Shown piece by piece: positions 1-7,808 of a stretch of 15,992 nt of DNA. This DNA comes from an uncultured Alphaproteobacteria bacterium (GTDB taxonomy: Bacteria > Pseudomonadota > Alphaproteobacteria > Micavibrionales > Micavibrionaceae). Position numbers and translations under genes: made by a program. Numbering within the stretch: the stretch's first letter is position 1; each line of letters begins with the position of its first letter. The notes below the pieces were generated by a model that saw only the letters and a program-made list of their open reading frames with translations, had not been told where the DNA came from and did not search any database. The stretch covers positions 1-15,992 of the forward strand of contig CAKZKV010000070.1 of assembly GCA_937124505.1 (NCBI GenBank). Reading direction: 5' to 3'.

Positions 1-2
1 TT

Positions 3-401
3 CGTGGTGCACAATATTCAGCAGGATTCTTAGGTGTGCCGGAAGCCGTGATTGGGCTAAGTTTGATTGCTTTGGGCACGTCCCTGCCGGAACTGGCCAC
101 ATGTGTGGCCGCGGCGCTGAAGAAGCATACGGATTTGATTGTCGGCAATATCATCGGTTCAAACGTGTTTAATATTCTCATGATTATCGGGGTCTCCGCT
201 GCTATCAAACCGATTGATGTCACGAAGGCCAGTGCGCAGCTGGTTAATCTGGATATGTGGATTACGCTGGCGGTCACACTTTTCTTTGCATTCTGGCTTT
301 TGGTATTTAAAACCATGAACCGCACTTTGGGTATTTTGTTTGTTACTGGATATGTTGTTTATATTTTGGCAATATATGCGTTATATTTTATAGAAATATA
401 A
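3..401 (+). CDS. Calcium/sodium:cation antiporter, C-terminal part (5' end outside window)
   Basis: This is the C-terminal part of an inner-membrane cation exchanger of the CaCA superfamily (YrbG-like), which moves Ca2+ or a related cation against Na+ or H+. The frame is open from base 3 with no stop, so the gene begins before the window; a GTG at 36 is an internal valine, since coding sense continues upstream (RGAQYSAGFLG). The visible part holds the second alpha-repeat: GTSLPEL, followed by VGNIIGSNVFNIL, both hallmark ion-binding motifs of the family. Three further hydrophobic segments follow and the protein ends in a hydrophobic tail. The next gene starts 15 bases downstream on the same strand, so the two are probably co-transcribed. 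The family is clear; the transported ion cannot be told from this fragment. Confidence 0.9.
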   Translation, partial: RGAQYSAGFLGVPEAVIGLSLIALGTSLPELATCVAAALKKHTDLIVGNIIGSNVFNILMIIGVSAAIKPIDVTKASAQLVNLDMWITLAVTLFFAFWLLVFKTMNRTLGILFVTGYVVYILAIYALYFIEI

Positions 402-416
402 AAAGCAGGAGCTTGC

Positions 417-1574
417 ATGTCTGACGACGATATCAATAAAGAAGAAATCAATTTTGAAGATAAAGAGGCTGCAGAAGCCCCCAAAAAAGAGCTGCGCATA
501 CCCAAGCTGGAAGACATTTCTGCAGAGCCTGCAGAGGACGGGGCGGGTCACAATAATCAGCCAGAACAAAAACTCCGCATTCCCCAATTTGAGGAAGAAG
601 ACTTGCCCAAGGCCCCCGAACCTCAGGAGCATGTTCCAGAGGAACCCAGCCATTTTGTGGAATCAGAAGGCCTGAATGAAATTCAAAAATACATGCCGCA
701 AAACGCAGCAGCGAAAGAAGAAGAAGAAAAACCGTTCCAGAATTTCGGGCAAGATGAAACAGAGGACGATTCTTCCGATGCAGGATCCACGGATGAAGGG
801 CTCAGAATACCGTCTCTGGATGATTTACCGTCAGATACAGGTACTGAAAAAACAGACGATATGCCGTCTGTTGAGGCGGACCAAAGTCAGGTAGAATCAG
901 GTAGTGAAGCAGGAGAAAATGATAAAGAAAATCTTCGGGTCGCTGATAAGCCAAGAGAGCAGGAAGTCAATTATGTGACATCCGATGTGATTAACATCAA
1001 AATCGGGGATGATGTTGGTCTGACGAATAAAGACCCAACCTTAATAAAAATCAGAGTCGGCGCTGGCTGGGAAGTCCGTTCATTTGAAGGAGATCCGCCG
1101 GATCTGGATTTATGTTGTTTCATTCTCAACAAAAATAACCAGACACGTAAAGATCCGGACTTTGTTTTTTACAACAATACAAAATCTGAAGAAGAAGAAG
1201 TCGTTCATAAGGGGGATAGCCGTACTGGTGCGGGGGAAGGTGATGATGAGACGATCGAAATTGATTTGCAGGCATTTCCTTTTGAAGTCGCGGCTTTGAT
1301 GTTTACCATTACAATTCATGAAGGGGAATTGCACGAGCAGGATTTCTCTATGACAAAGGACGTCTTCCTTCGCATTTCGAATGCGGAAACAGATTATGAA
1401 TTATGCAAGCTGTCTATTCCTGATCAATATCTGGAAGAACATAAAGGTGCGGCCATGAAGGTTGGGCAGGTTTTCCGGGATGGCCCGAAATGGCGTTTTC
1501 ATGCCTGCACAGAAATTTATCCCAAGGGGGGATTGCGAAGGCTTGCCACGGAATATGGCATTCTTGTGATGTGA
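417..1574 (+). CDS. TerD-domain protein with long acidic, LRIP-repeat N-terminus
   Basis: 385-residue protein with two parts. Residues 1-185 are very acidic, rich in Glu, Asp, Pro and Ser, and probably disordered. They carry a repeated short motif: LRIPKLEDI (26-34), LRIPQFEEEDLP (53-64) and LRIPSLDDLP (129-138), with a weak fourth copy LRVAD at 173. Residues about 186-385 form a TerD domain (tellurite-resistance/stress family, known to bind Ca2+ in several members). Recognisable motifs are VGAGWEV (214-220), DLDLCCFIL, DFVFYNN (248-254), GDSRTGAGEGDDETI (266-280) and a C-terminal GGLRRLATEYGI. Ordinary TerD proteins are about 190 residues, so the N-terminal half is an addition. AGGAG at 407-411 sits 5 bases before the ATG. 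The gene lies between a cation exchanger and a prepilin peptidase. The TerD call is firm; the role is unknown. Confidence 0.88.
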   Translation: MSDDDINKEEINFEDKEAAEAPKKELRIPKLEDISAEPAEDGAGHNNQPEQKLRIPQFEEEDLPKAPEPQEHVPEEPSHFVESEGLNEIQKYMPQNAAAKEEEEKPFQNFGQDETEDDSSDAGSTDEGLRIPSLDDLPSDTGTEKTDDMPSVEADQSQVESGSEAGENDKENLRVADKPREQEVNYVTSDVINIKIGDDVGLTNKDPTLIKIRVGAGWEVRSFEGDPPDLDLCCFILNKNNQTRKDPDFVFYNNTKSEEEEVVHKGDSRTGAGEGDDETIEIDLQAFPFEVAALMFTITIHEGELHEQDFSMTKDVFLRISNAETDYELCKLSIPDQYLEEHKGAAMKVGQVFRDGPKWRFHACTEIYPKGGLRRLATEYGILVM

Positions 1575-2107
1575 TGTTTTTCTTTCCTGTTTCAACTGAT
1601 GTAACATTTGGTTATGTGGAAATTCTGGCTTCCCTGTCCCTGATCAGTGCGTTTATTTTGCTGGTTATTCTGGTCATTGTTGATTTCCGGGTGCGTTTGC
1701 TGCCGAATAAATATGTTTTTCCGTTTGCGGCATTAGGGTTGTTCTTTCACCTCCTGACACATTTCCAGATTTTACCTCTGCAGGAAATCCTGATAGGCGG
1801 TGCGGTCGGCTATGGCTTGCTATGGCTGATCCGTGCGTTAGGAAGCTGGTATTACAGACAGGAAGCCTTGGGACTGGGAGACGTCAAACTGATGGGGGCT
1901 GCCGGATTGTGGTTGGGGCTGGAAGATCTGATGCTCGCCTTGACGCTTGGTGCGTGTCTGAGCATTGTGCATGGTGTGACCTATGCGGTTCTTACAAAGA
2001 AATCACTGCGCAGGCTTGAGATTCCCGCCGGGCCGGGGTTGATCGGCGGCATCATGGTCATGATGATCTGGCTGGTCTGGAAAAATCTTTCAGTCTTTTT
2101 TGGATAA
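1574..2107 (+). CDS. Prepilin peptidase, A24 family, minimal (CpaA/TadV-like)
   Basis: 177-residue integral membrane aspartic protease of the A24 family, which cleaves the leader of type IV prepilins or pseudopilins at the inner membrane. The two catalytic aspartates are visible: D37 in IVDFRVRLLPN and D103 in GLGDVKLMG (the GxGD signature). The late IPAGPGLIGG matches the conserved P-x-GP segment. Several hydrophobic helices cover most of the length. It lacks the N-terminal cytoplasmic methyltransferase domain of PilD, so it resembles the short CpaA/TadV type. The frame can be extended upstream to 1490, but that would overlap the TerD gene by 85 bases; the ATG at 1574 shares its A with the TerD stop (TGATG), which argues for translational coupling and was chosen. 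No pilin gene is visible in the window. Confidence 0.87.
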   Translation: MFFFPVSTDVTFGYVEILASLSLISAFILLVILVIVDFRVRLLPNKYVFPFAALGLFFHLLTHFQILPLQEILIGGAVGYGLLWLIRALGSWYYRQEALGLGDVKLMGAAGLWLGLEDLMLALTLGACLSIVHGVTYAVLTKKSLRRLEIPAGPGLIGGIMVMMIWLVWKNLSVFFG

Positions 2108-2149
2108 ATTCATAAAACGCGTTATAGTTTTGAAAAGGAGTTTTTTTAT

Positions 2150-2626
2150 ATGTCTATTACAAAATTTGTCGTCACCCTCATTCTTGCAACAGCGTTCATG
2201 ATCCCTTCATCTGCCATGGCCGGGCGAGACAGCAGTGAGGTCATGGCCTATATAGAATCAATTATAAATTATTGTGCCGATGGTCAGTGGGAGACAAAAG
2301 AATGTCTGGACGTGATGGCAAGAATGGATACCCTTGTGGCGGCCAATTATATTGCCGCATTAAAGCAAAGCGGGCAAGTGGCACAGGCCAAGGCAGTTGA
2401 GGATGGCTGCGCCGTGGCCTCAAAAGTAAATTACCAGAAAATGCCGGCATCTGCTATTACAGAAGCCTATGTTTTGTGTATTAACAGCATGGTTGATGCT
2501 GAGGCGGCAACAGGTATCGGCCCGCACAAGGATTATTATAACATGATGCTCATGGCTTATTTTTGTACATCGGGAAACCAGCTTTGTCCAAAATTTGAAA
2601 GTGAACTGAAGAAGAATCTTAGATAA
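2150..2626 (+). CDS. Exported six-cysteine protein of unknown function
   Basis: 158-residue protein I do not recognise. Residues 1-24 form a typical Sec signal peptide (basic Lys5, hydrophobic VVTLILATAFMI, cleavage after AMA), giving a mature protein of about 134 residues. The mature part is predicted helical and has six cysteines (42, 52, 87, 110, 139, 146), an even number compatible with three disulfides in the periplasm or outside the cell. There is no lipobox and no obvious repeat or catalytic motif. A strong AAGGAG (2135-2140) lies 9 bases before the ATG. It starts 42 bases after the prepilin peptidase and may be co-transcribed with it, but no functional link is evident. It converges with aspS. 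Confidence 0.75.
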   Translation: MSITKFVVTLILATAFMIPSSAMAGRDSSEVMAYIESIINYCADGQWETKECLDVMARMDTLVAANYIAALKQSGQVAQAKAVEDGCAVASKVNYQKMPASAITEAYVLCINSMVDAEAATGIGPHKDYYNMMLMAYFCTSGNQLCPKFESELKKNLR

Positions 2627-2631
2627 TAAAA

Positions 2632-2653
2632 AAGGGCGCCTGTCAGCGCCCTT
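2632..2653 (-). terminator. Rho-independent terminator of aspS
   Basis: An 8-bp perfect stem (AAGGGCGC paired with GCGCCCTT) with a 6-base loop lies 10 bases past the aspS stop. Read on the minus strand the stem is followed by TTTTTTATTAT, a good U-tract. On the plus strand the bases after the stem are AAATGTCTG, so it would terminate the gene at 2150-2626 less well, although the hairpin may still protect that transcript's end. Confidence 0.85.
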
Positions 2654-2663
2654 AAATGTCTGT

Positions 2664-4466
2664 TTAGGCCGCCTCATTTTCTACTTTGGGCTTTGGCAGG
2701 GACAACTTGATATTCAGTTCTCTCAGTTGTTCTGGTGTGATATCGCTTGGTGCGGACATCATCTGGTCCTCATACTGACCGTTCATCACGAAGGCATAAA
2801 CTTCTCGCAGGTTCGGCTCATCGGCCAACAGCATGATAATCCGGTCAATCCCAAAGGCACAACCACCGTGTGGTGGTGCGCCGTATTTCATGGCGTTCAA
2901 CATACCGCCGAATTTGGCTTCCAGAACGGATTTATCATACCCGGCAAGCTCAAACGCCTTTTCCATGATGTCCGGTTTGTGGTTCCGGATGGCACCGGAG
3001 CATAGCTCAAAACCGTTACAAACAGCGTCATACTGGTAGGCATAGATATCCAGAGGATCTTTTTCGAAGGCTTTTTCACCATCTTGTGGCATGGAAAATG
3101 GGTTGTGAGAGAAATCAATTTTTCCTGTTCCCTCTTCAATTTCATACATCGGGAAGTCAATAATCCAGCAGAAACGGAAAACGCCCTGTTCAATAATATC
3201 CATTTCTTCGGCGATTTTCGTGCGGGCCAGACCGGCAAATTTCGCGGCCTTGGATTCCTTGTCACAGACAAAGAAAATTGCATCGCCGTCACTCAGATCA
3301 GCCACTTTTCTCAGGTCTTCCTGTGCTGCGGGGGGAACAAATTTCGCAATCGGGCCTTTGCCTTCTCCCTCTGCAAACAGAATATAACCAAGGCCGACAG
3401 CGCCTTCGCCGCGTGCCCAGTCATTCAGTTTATCGAAGAAGCTACGTGGACGCTCGGAGACAGAAGGCGCTTTGATGGCGCGGACAACGCCGCCCTTGTC
3501 AATGATGCCTTTGAAGGCTTTGAATTCCACGTCATCGCGCTTGAAAATCTCTGTCACATCGACAATTTCCAGAGGGTTACGCAAATCCGGCTTGTCAGTG
3601 CCGTATTTCAGCATGGCATCTTCATAACGGATATGCGGCATCCATTCGATTTTGTGGGCCTTGCCTGTGAAGTCGTTAAATTCCTCAAACACGCCTTCAA
3701 TCACCGGCTGAATGGTGTTAAAGACATCTTCTTGTGTGACAAAGCTCATTTCCAGATCAAGCTGATAGAATTCTGCCAGACGGTCAGCGCGGCCATCTTC
3801 ATCACGGAAACACGGGGCAATCTGGAAATATTTATCAAAGCCGGACATCATCAAAAGTTGTTTGAATTGCTGCGGGGCTTGCGGCAGGGCATAGAACTTT
3901 CCGGGATGCAGACGGGACGGTACCAGGTAGTCACGCGCACCTTCCGGGGAAGAGGCGGTCAGGATCGGGGTCTGGAATTCCTGAAAGTCCTTTTCCCACA
4001 TACGACGGCGCAAAGAGGAAATCACATTGTTCCGCAGGCGGATGTTCTTCTGCATTTTTTCACGGCGCAGGTCGAGATAACGGTATTTCAGGCGGATTTC
4101 CTCCCCTGCCCCGTCATCTTCGGCGACCTGAAACGGAATAACCTCTGCCATGGATTGGACATCTGTCTCGTCAATGTAAACTTCAATATCTCCGGTGGAG
4201 AGTTTGGCATTCTCCGTCCCTTCGGCGCGGGCGCGAACTTTCCCGGTGATGGTGACAACGGATTCGGGACGCCATTTTTCAATGTTATTCAGTAAAGGAG
4301 AGTCTTCGTCCACAACGCACTGTGTCATGCCGAACGTATCGCGCAGGTCAATAAACAAAACGCCGCCGTGATCACGCTTGCGGTTGATCCACCCGGAAAG
4401 TTTTACAGTTTCGCCAATATGATCCTTTCTCAGGTCGGCGCATGTATGTGTACGAAATGTGTGCAT
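2664..4466 (-). CDS. aspS: Aspartate-tRNA ligase, probably non-discriminating (Asp/Asn)
   Basis: 600-residue class II aminoacyl-tRNA synthetase, full length for the bacterial type. It has an N-terminal OB-fold anticodon-binding domain (about 1-105), the catalytic core with motif 2 [10 protein letters not shown] (220-229), a bacterial GAD insertion (about 300-420), and motif 3 [14 protein letters not shown] (534-547). The anticodon domain carries RDHGG with His33 and EGT with Gly83. These match the residues reported for non-discriminating AspRS, such as that of Pseudomonas aeruginosa, rather than the Leu of the E. coli discriminating enzyme. I therefore infer that it also charges tRNA-Asn with Asp, for amidation by GatCAB. 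The ATG at 4466 gives the natural N-terminus; its ribosome site is weak. It is a single-gene unit with its own promoter region and terminator. Confidence 0.96.
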   Translation of the reverse strand: MHTFRTHTCADLRKDHIGETVKLSGWINRKRDHGGVLFIDLRDTFGMTQCVVDEDSPLLNNIEKWRPESVVTITGKVRARAEGTENAKLSTGDIEVYIDETDVQSMAEVIPFQVAEDDGAGEEIRLKYRYLDLRREKMQKNIRLRNNVISSLRRRMWEKDFQEFQTPILTASSPEGARDYLVPSRLHPGKFYALPQAPQQFKQLLMMSGFDKYFQIAPCFRDEDGRADRLAEFYQLDLEMSFVTQEDVFNTIQPVIEGVFEEFNDFTGKAHKIEWMPHIRYEDAMLKYGTDKPDLRNPLEIVDVTEIFKRDDVEFKAFKGIIDKGGVVRAIKAPSVSERPRSFFDKLNDWARGEGAVGLGYILFAEGEGKGPIAKFVPPAAQEDLRKVADLSDGDAIFFVCDKESKAAKFAGLARTKIAEEMDIIEQGVFRFCWIIDFPMYEIEEGTGKIDFSHNPFSMPQDGEKAFEKDPLDIYAYQYDAVCNGFELCSGAIRNHKPDIMEKAFELAGYDKSVLEAKFGGMLNAMKYGAPPHGGCAFGIDRIIMLLADEPNLREVYAFVMNGQYEDQMMSAPSDITPEQLRELNIKLSLPKPKVENEAA

Positions 4467-4513
4467 TTATTTCTGCCTTTATCTCTCTTATATCAATGTT
4501 TGTAATGCCTGAA

Positions 4514-4542
4514 AGTCTTAGAGGATTGGCGGCAGATGTCAA
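4514..4542 (-). promoter_or_regulatory. Possible aspS promoter
   Basis: On the minus strand a perfect TTGACA (4537-4542) is followed, after 17 bases, by AAGACT (4514-4519), which matches the -10 consensus at three of six positions. It would give a leader of about 40 bases before the aspS ATG. A TATAAG at 4487-4492 is a better -10 but has no good -35 and would leave a very short leader. The -35 box is the only strong part. Confidence 0.4.
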
Positions 4543-4623
4543 TTATTTATTCACCCGGAAGAGAGAAAGCGGTGTCATTATGATGGCGGCTTCTAAAATA
4601 AATCTGGCGGGAAGCTTGAAATT

Positions 4624-4651
4624 TTGGCAAATTAGCGACACTCTATATACT
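4624..4651 (+). promoter_or_regulatory. Sigma70-like promoter upstream of the membrane protein/coupling ATPase pair
   Basis: TTGGCA (4624-4629) and TATACT (4646-4651) each match consensus at five of six positions and are separated by 16 bases. Transcription would start near 4658, giving a leader of about 35 bases before the ATG at 4692, which has AAGGAAAAAGG in front. It is the best promoter-like match I found in the window. Confidence 0.6.
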
Positions 4652-4691
4652 AGAAAAGATTTTCAATTATATTTCATTTAAGGAAAAAGGT

Positions 4692-5234
4692 ATGCCTAAA
4701 CACTCTTCTTCAGCCAAAGTCGTCGATGGATCACTGGTTTTGTCTCTCCCGGATGCCATCACACCCGTTGTGATGCGTCTCAGTCTGGAGGAAGCAAAAT
4801 CCGCAGCGTTCACCGTTCTGGAGAAAAAGGACAAGCATGTCCTGACGGTCCAGTTCTCGGAAAAGGAAAGCCGTGAAATCGCGCCTTATGACAGCAAAGA
4901 ACAGGCCGTGGCTGCCTTGATGGCTGCCAGTGCGGCCCTGGAAAAAGGCGCCCCCGTTTTTTCTTCCGGAAAAGTTGTGGTAGCAAACGAGAATTCCAGA
5001 ATGTCTTTGAAAGGCATGGGCAAGTGGGTCGTGGCCTTTGGCGTTCTGTTTGCGCTTGTCTGGTTTATTACGTCCATGAATGGCGGGCTGCCGCGTGCGC
5101 CGCTGCCGGCCAGCCTGAAACAGGGTGCTGAAAACACAGCACAGACCATGCCTAACAAAAACCCCTTTACGGATGCTAAAAAGGTCACGGGCAAGCCGGT
5201 TTCAGCGGACGAATTTTTGTCACGCGGACAGTAA
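4692..5234 (+). CDS. Single-pass membrane protein of unknown function, next to coupling ATPase gene
   Basis: 180-residue protein that I do not recognise. Residues 1-105 are soluble and mixed alpha/beta in character. A single hydrophobic segment follows at about 111-129 (KWVVAFGVLFALVWFITSM), preceded by basic residues (SLKGMGK), which suggests a cytoplasmic N-terminus. The last 50 residues are Pro-, Lys- and Asn-rich and would face the periplasm. There is no signal peptide or known motif. The gene lies downstream of a clear promoter and 76 bases before the DotL/IcmO-like gene in the same orientation, so the product may act with that membrane ATPase; this rests on position only. It is too short to be DotM/IcmP (about 370 residues), the usual partner of DotL. 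Confidence 0.75.
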   Translation: MPKHSSSAKVVDGSLVLSLPDAITPVVMRLSLEEAKSAAFTVLEKKDKHVLTVQFSEKESREIAPYDSKEQAVAALMAASAALEKGAPVFSSGKVVVANENSRMSLKGMGKWVVAFGVLFALVWFITSMNGGLPRAPLPASLKQGAENTAQTMPNKNPFTDAKKVTGKPVSADEFLSRGQ

Positions 5235-5310
5235 GCGTTTCTGAAAAAGAAAGATGGTGAAATCTCAAGTTTTAGTGTAGAATATTAAAAAAGAATAATA
5301 AGCACTTTTC

Positions 5311-7797
5311 ATGGCAGTAGACAGTCGTAAGTACGAACATAAATATGCGAACGTTCTCCGGGATACCCGCCCGGTATATGTTCGCATGGGTGCCTGGCTG
5401 CGTAAGCGCGATAACTCTTTTGTTGTTCTGTTCGTGTTGATGGTTTCCCTGATCACTTTTGACGAAGTGATGCAATGGGGTGATGCGGTTATGCTGCTCG
5501 CCATTATCTATTTTTTCTGGCTGATGACCCGTGACCGCCAGCTCCCGTTTAAATTTCCACTTGGCGCAAAGTATCCGGATAAAAATAATGGCCGTAACGG
5601 CAGACCGGGGAAGTCCGAGGGGATTCTCTATCTCGGAAATGTTAAGAATACGAGTGAAGAAGTCTGGTTTACCAATTCTGATGCGAGAACACACATTCTC
5701 TATCTGGGAACAACAGGTGCCGGTAAAACCGAAGGTTTGAAATCCATGGTCACGAACGCCCTGTCATGGGGCTCTGGCTTTGTGTATGTCGATGGTAAAG
5801 CTGATACGGACTTATGGTCCTCCCTCTCTGCATTGACGCGCCGTTTTGGCCGTGATGATGATTTACTGGTTCTGAACTATATGACCGGGAATGCCGAAGG
5901 CGGCGCGCCATCTAACACCATGAACCCGTTTTCGTCCGGTTCCTCTTCCTATCTGGTGAATATGCTGACCAACCTGATGCCGGAGGCCGAAGGTGACAAC
6001 GTGATGTGGAAAGAGCGTGCGGTTTCTCTGGTTTCCGCGATCATGCCAGCGCTCGTCTGGAAGCGGGATCATTTGGATATTCCTTTGTTCGTGACATCTA
6101 TCCGTGATCACCTGAACCTGAACAAAATCATTGCCTTGTCGCGTGAGGAAGTATTGCCAAAGGAGATACGTTCAGGTGTGAATGGGTATCTGGAAACTCT
6201 GCCTGGCTACAATGATAAGGCTTTTGATGATAACGGACAAATGAAACCACCGGGCGGGGATGTGCCGCAGGTTGATATGAATACCATGTCCAACCAGCAC
6301 GGCTTCTTGACCATGCAGCTGACACGTTCCCTGCAGTCTCTGGGGGAAGACTACGGTTATATCTTCAATACGCCGCATGCGGACGTGGACATGGTGGACG
6401 TGGTTCTGAACCGTCGCATTCTGGTTGTCTTGATTCCCGCTCTTGAAAAATCCGGGGACGAAATCGCCAACCTTGGTAAAATTATTGCTGCCAACATGAA
6501 GGGGATGATGGGGTCCGCTTTGGGGGCGACCGTTGAAGGAAATTCCGAAACTGTTATTGACAATAAACCTACAAAATCTGCAACACCGTTCATGACGGTG
6601 TTTGATGAGGTTGGTTACTATACCGCGCAGGGGATGGCGGTGATGGCGGCACAGGCCCGTTCACTCGGGTTCTGTCTGATTTTCTCGGGACAGGATTTAC
6701 CGGCCATGAAAAAACGGGTGCGTGAAGAAGCGAACTCCATCACGGCGAACTGTAACATCAAAATCTTCGGAAAACTTGAAGATCCAACTGAAACAAAAGA
6801 CTTTTTTGAAAAAACAGTTGGGTCAGGTTACTTCACAGAAGTTTCCTCTTTCTCTACGGAAGGCGGAAGCTTTGGCTCTTACTTTGATTCCAAACAGGCT
6901 TCTGTTCAATTACGTCCACGTGCAAGCTATGATGGCCTGCGCGAATTCAAGGAAGGTGAGGCCGTGACCTGCTTTGCTGGCGTTCTATATGATACACAGG
7001 TTTTCTATTCCAACCCCGGTCACGCCAAGGCCATGCGTGTGACGCGCTTCCTCGGGATAAGACCGCCTGATGATAACACCATGCGCTATGCCAAGCAGAT
7101 ACGTGATCTGCGTGACCGTCTGGTTCACAAATCCTGGACAGCCAAAAAAGCCAGAGGTAAGGCGGAGACGTCAAAAGCTCTGATGAGTGTTCTGGCAGGC
7201 CTTGATTTGGCAGACAAAAAGCAAAAATCAGGTGCGCTCAAAGGAATTTTGGGGCTGTCCAATATTTACGCGGCTGACCATAAGAACGAAGTCAAGGCCA
7301 TGATTCATCCGGATAAAGTCCAGAAAGCGTCAGCCGCGCAGCCTGTGACACCGTCTGCATCTGCACAACAACAAAGCCAGAAGCCGGCCATGCCCGGATC
7401 GACTGGTGGTCAATCAGCAGCTCCTCCTCTACAGCAAAAACCTGCGGCGCCACCGCAGGCATCCGGCGGGAAGCCAGCTGTCTTTGGTGGTGGTGGACAA
7501 AGTTCTGCACCACCACTCCAAACCCCAACCCAGCCGACGCAACCACCCCTCGTTCCCCCGGCTGCGCAACCCCCTCCAGCCCAGACCAAGCCCGTTGCAC
7601 CGCCCCCGGTTACACCCAAAACGCCGGATCAGGTACAGGAAGAAGCTTTGGCAAAGGCAGCCTCATTGGAAAATGTTGTGCCGATGCGCAAGCCAGTCAT
7701 TTCTGAGGAAGCAGAGAATATCCTGAAGAAAGCGGCGCTTGATGCCCGCAAGAAAATCACAGAAGAGTCCGTGACATCATCAGGTGCTGCTGAATAA
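5311..7797 (+). CDS. icmO: Type IV secretion coupling ATPase, DotL/IcmO (TrbC, VirD4-like) family
   Basis: 828-residue membrane-anchored AAA-like ATPase of the DotL/IcmO branch of VirD4-type coupling proteins, which bring substrates to a type IVB secretion or IncI-type conjugation channel. Two hydrophobic segments (about 37-51 and 57-72) anchor the N-terminus. Walker A is GTTGAGKT (133-140), followed by GFVYVDGKADTDLW, and Walker B is FMTVFDEVGYY (427-437). SLGFCLIFSGQDLPAM (451-466) matches the conserved post-Walker B region. Residues about 675-775 are very rich in Pro, Gln and Ala, then comes a charged tail; in Legionella DotL the C-terminal extension binds adaptor proteins, so this tail may do the same. 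The ATG has no clear Shine-Dalgarno sequence. No other secretion gene is visible apart from the unknown membrane protein before it. The family is confident; DotL versus plasmid TrbC is less so. Confidence 0.88.
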   Translation: MAVDSRKYEHKYANVLRDTRPVYVRMGAWLRKRDNSFVVLFVLMVSLITFDEVMQWGDAVMLLAIIYFFWLMTRDRQLPFKFPLGAKYPDKNNGRNGRPGKSEGILYLGNVKNTSEEVWFTNSDARTHILYLGTTGAGKTEGLKSMVTNALSWGSGFVYVDGKADTDLWSSLSALTRRFGRDDDLLVLNYMTGNAEGGAPSNTMNPFSSGSSSYLVNMLTNLMPEAEGDNVMWKERAVSLVSAIMPALVWKRDHLDIPLFVTSIRDHLNLNKIIALSREEVLPKEIRSGVNGYLETLPGYNDKAFDDNGQMKPPGGDVPQVDMNTMSNQHGFLTMQLTRSLQSLGEDYGYIFNTPHADVDMVDVVLNRRILVVLIPALEKSGDEIANLGKIIAANMKGMMGSALGATVEGNSETVIDNKPTKSATPFMTVFDEVGYYTAQGMAVMAAQARSLGFCLIFSGQDLPAMKKRVREEANSITANCNIKIFGKLEDPTETKDFFEKTVGSGYFTEVSSFSTEGGSFGSYFDSKQASVQLRPRASYDGLREFKEGEAVTCFAGVLYDTQVFYSNPGHAKAMRVTRFLGIRPPDDNTMRYAKQIRDLRDRLVHKSWTAKKARGKAETSKALMSVLAGLDLADKKQKSGALKGILGLSNIYAADHKNEVKAMIHPDKVQKASAAQPVTPSASAQQQSQKPAMPGSTGGQSAAPPLQQKPAAPPQASGGKPAVFGGGGQSSAPPLQTPTQPTQPPLVPPAAQPPPAQTKPVAPPPVTPKTPDQVQEEALAKAASLENVVPMRKPVISEEAENILKKAALDARKKITEESVTSSGAAE

Positions 7798-7808
7798 TCA
7801 TATAGAGC

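Noticed and set aside
1490..1573. Upstream extension of the prepilin-peptidase frame
   Set aside because: It overlaps the conserved TerD C-terminus, has no ribosome site, and the added 28 residues are not membrane-like or typical of the family.
2100..2128. TTGGAT and TATAGT with 17-base spacing before the six-cysteine protein gene
   Set aside because: The -35 matches at only three positions, and the implied start near 2135 would fall inside the ribosome-binding sequence.
3084..4295. 403-codon open frame opposite aspS
   Set aside because: It lies wholly within the strongly supported aspS gene on the other strand, and its product resembles no known protein; it is a shadow frame.
7395..7640. 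Pro/Gln-rich repeats at the end of the coupling ATPase as a CRISPR or minisatellite
   Set aside because: The DNA shows no regular period; it is ordinary low-complexity coding sequence for a Pro-rich tail.
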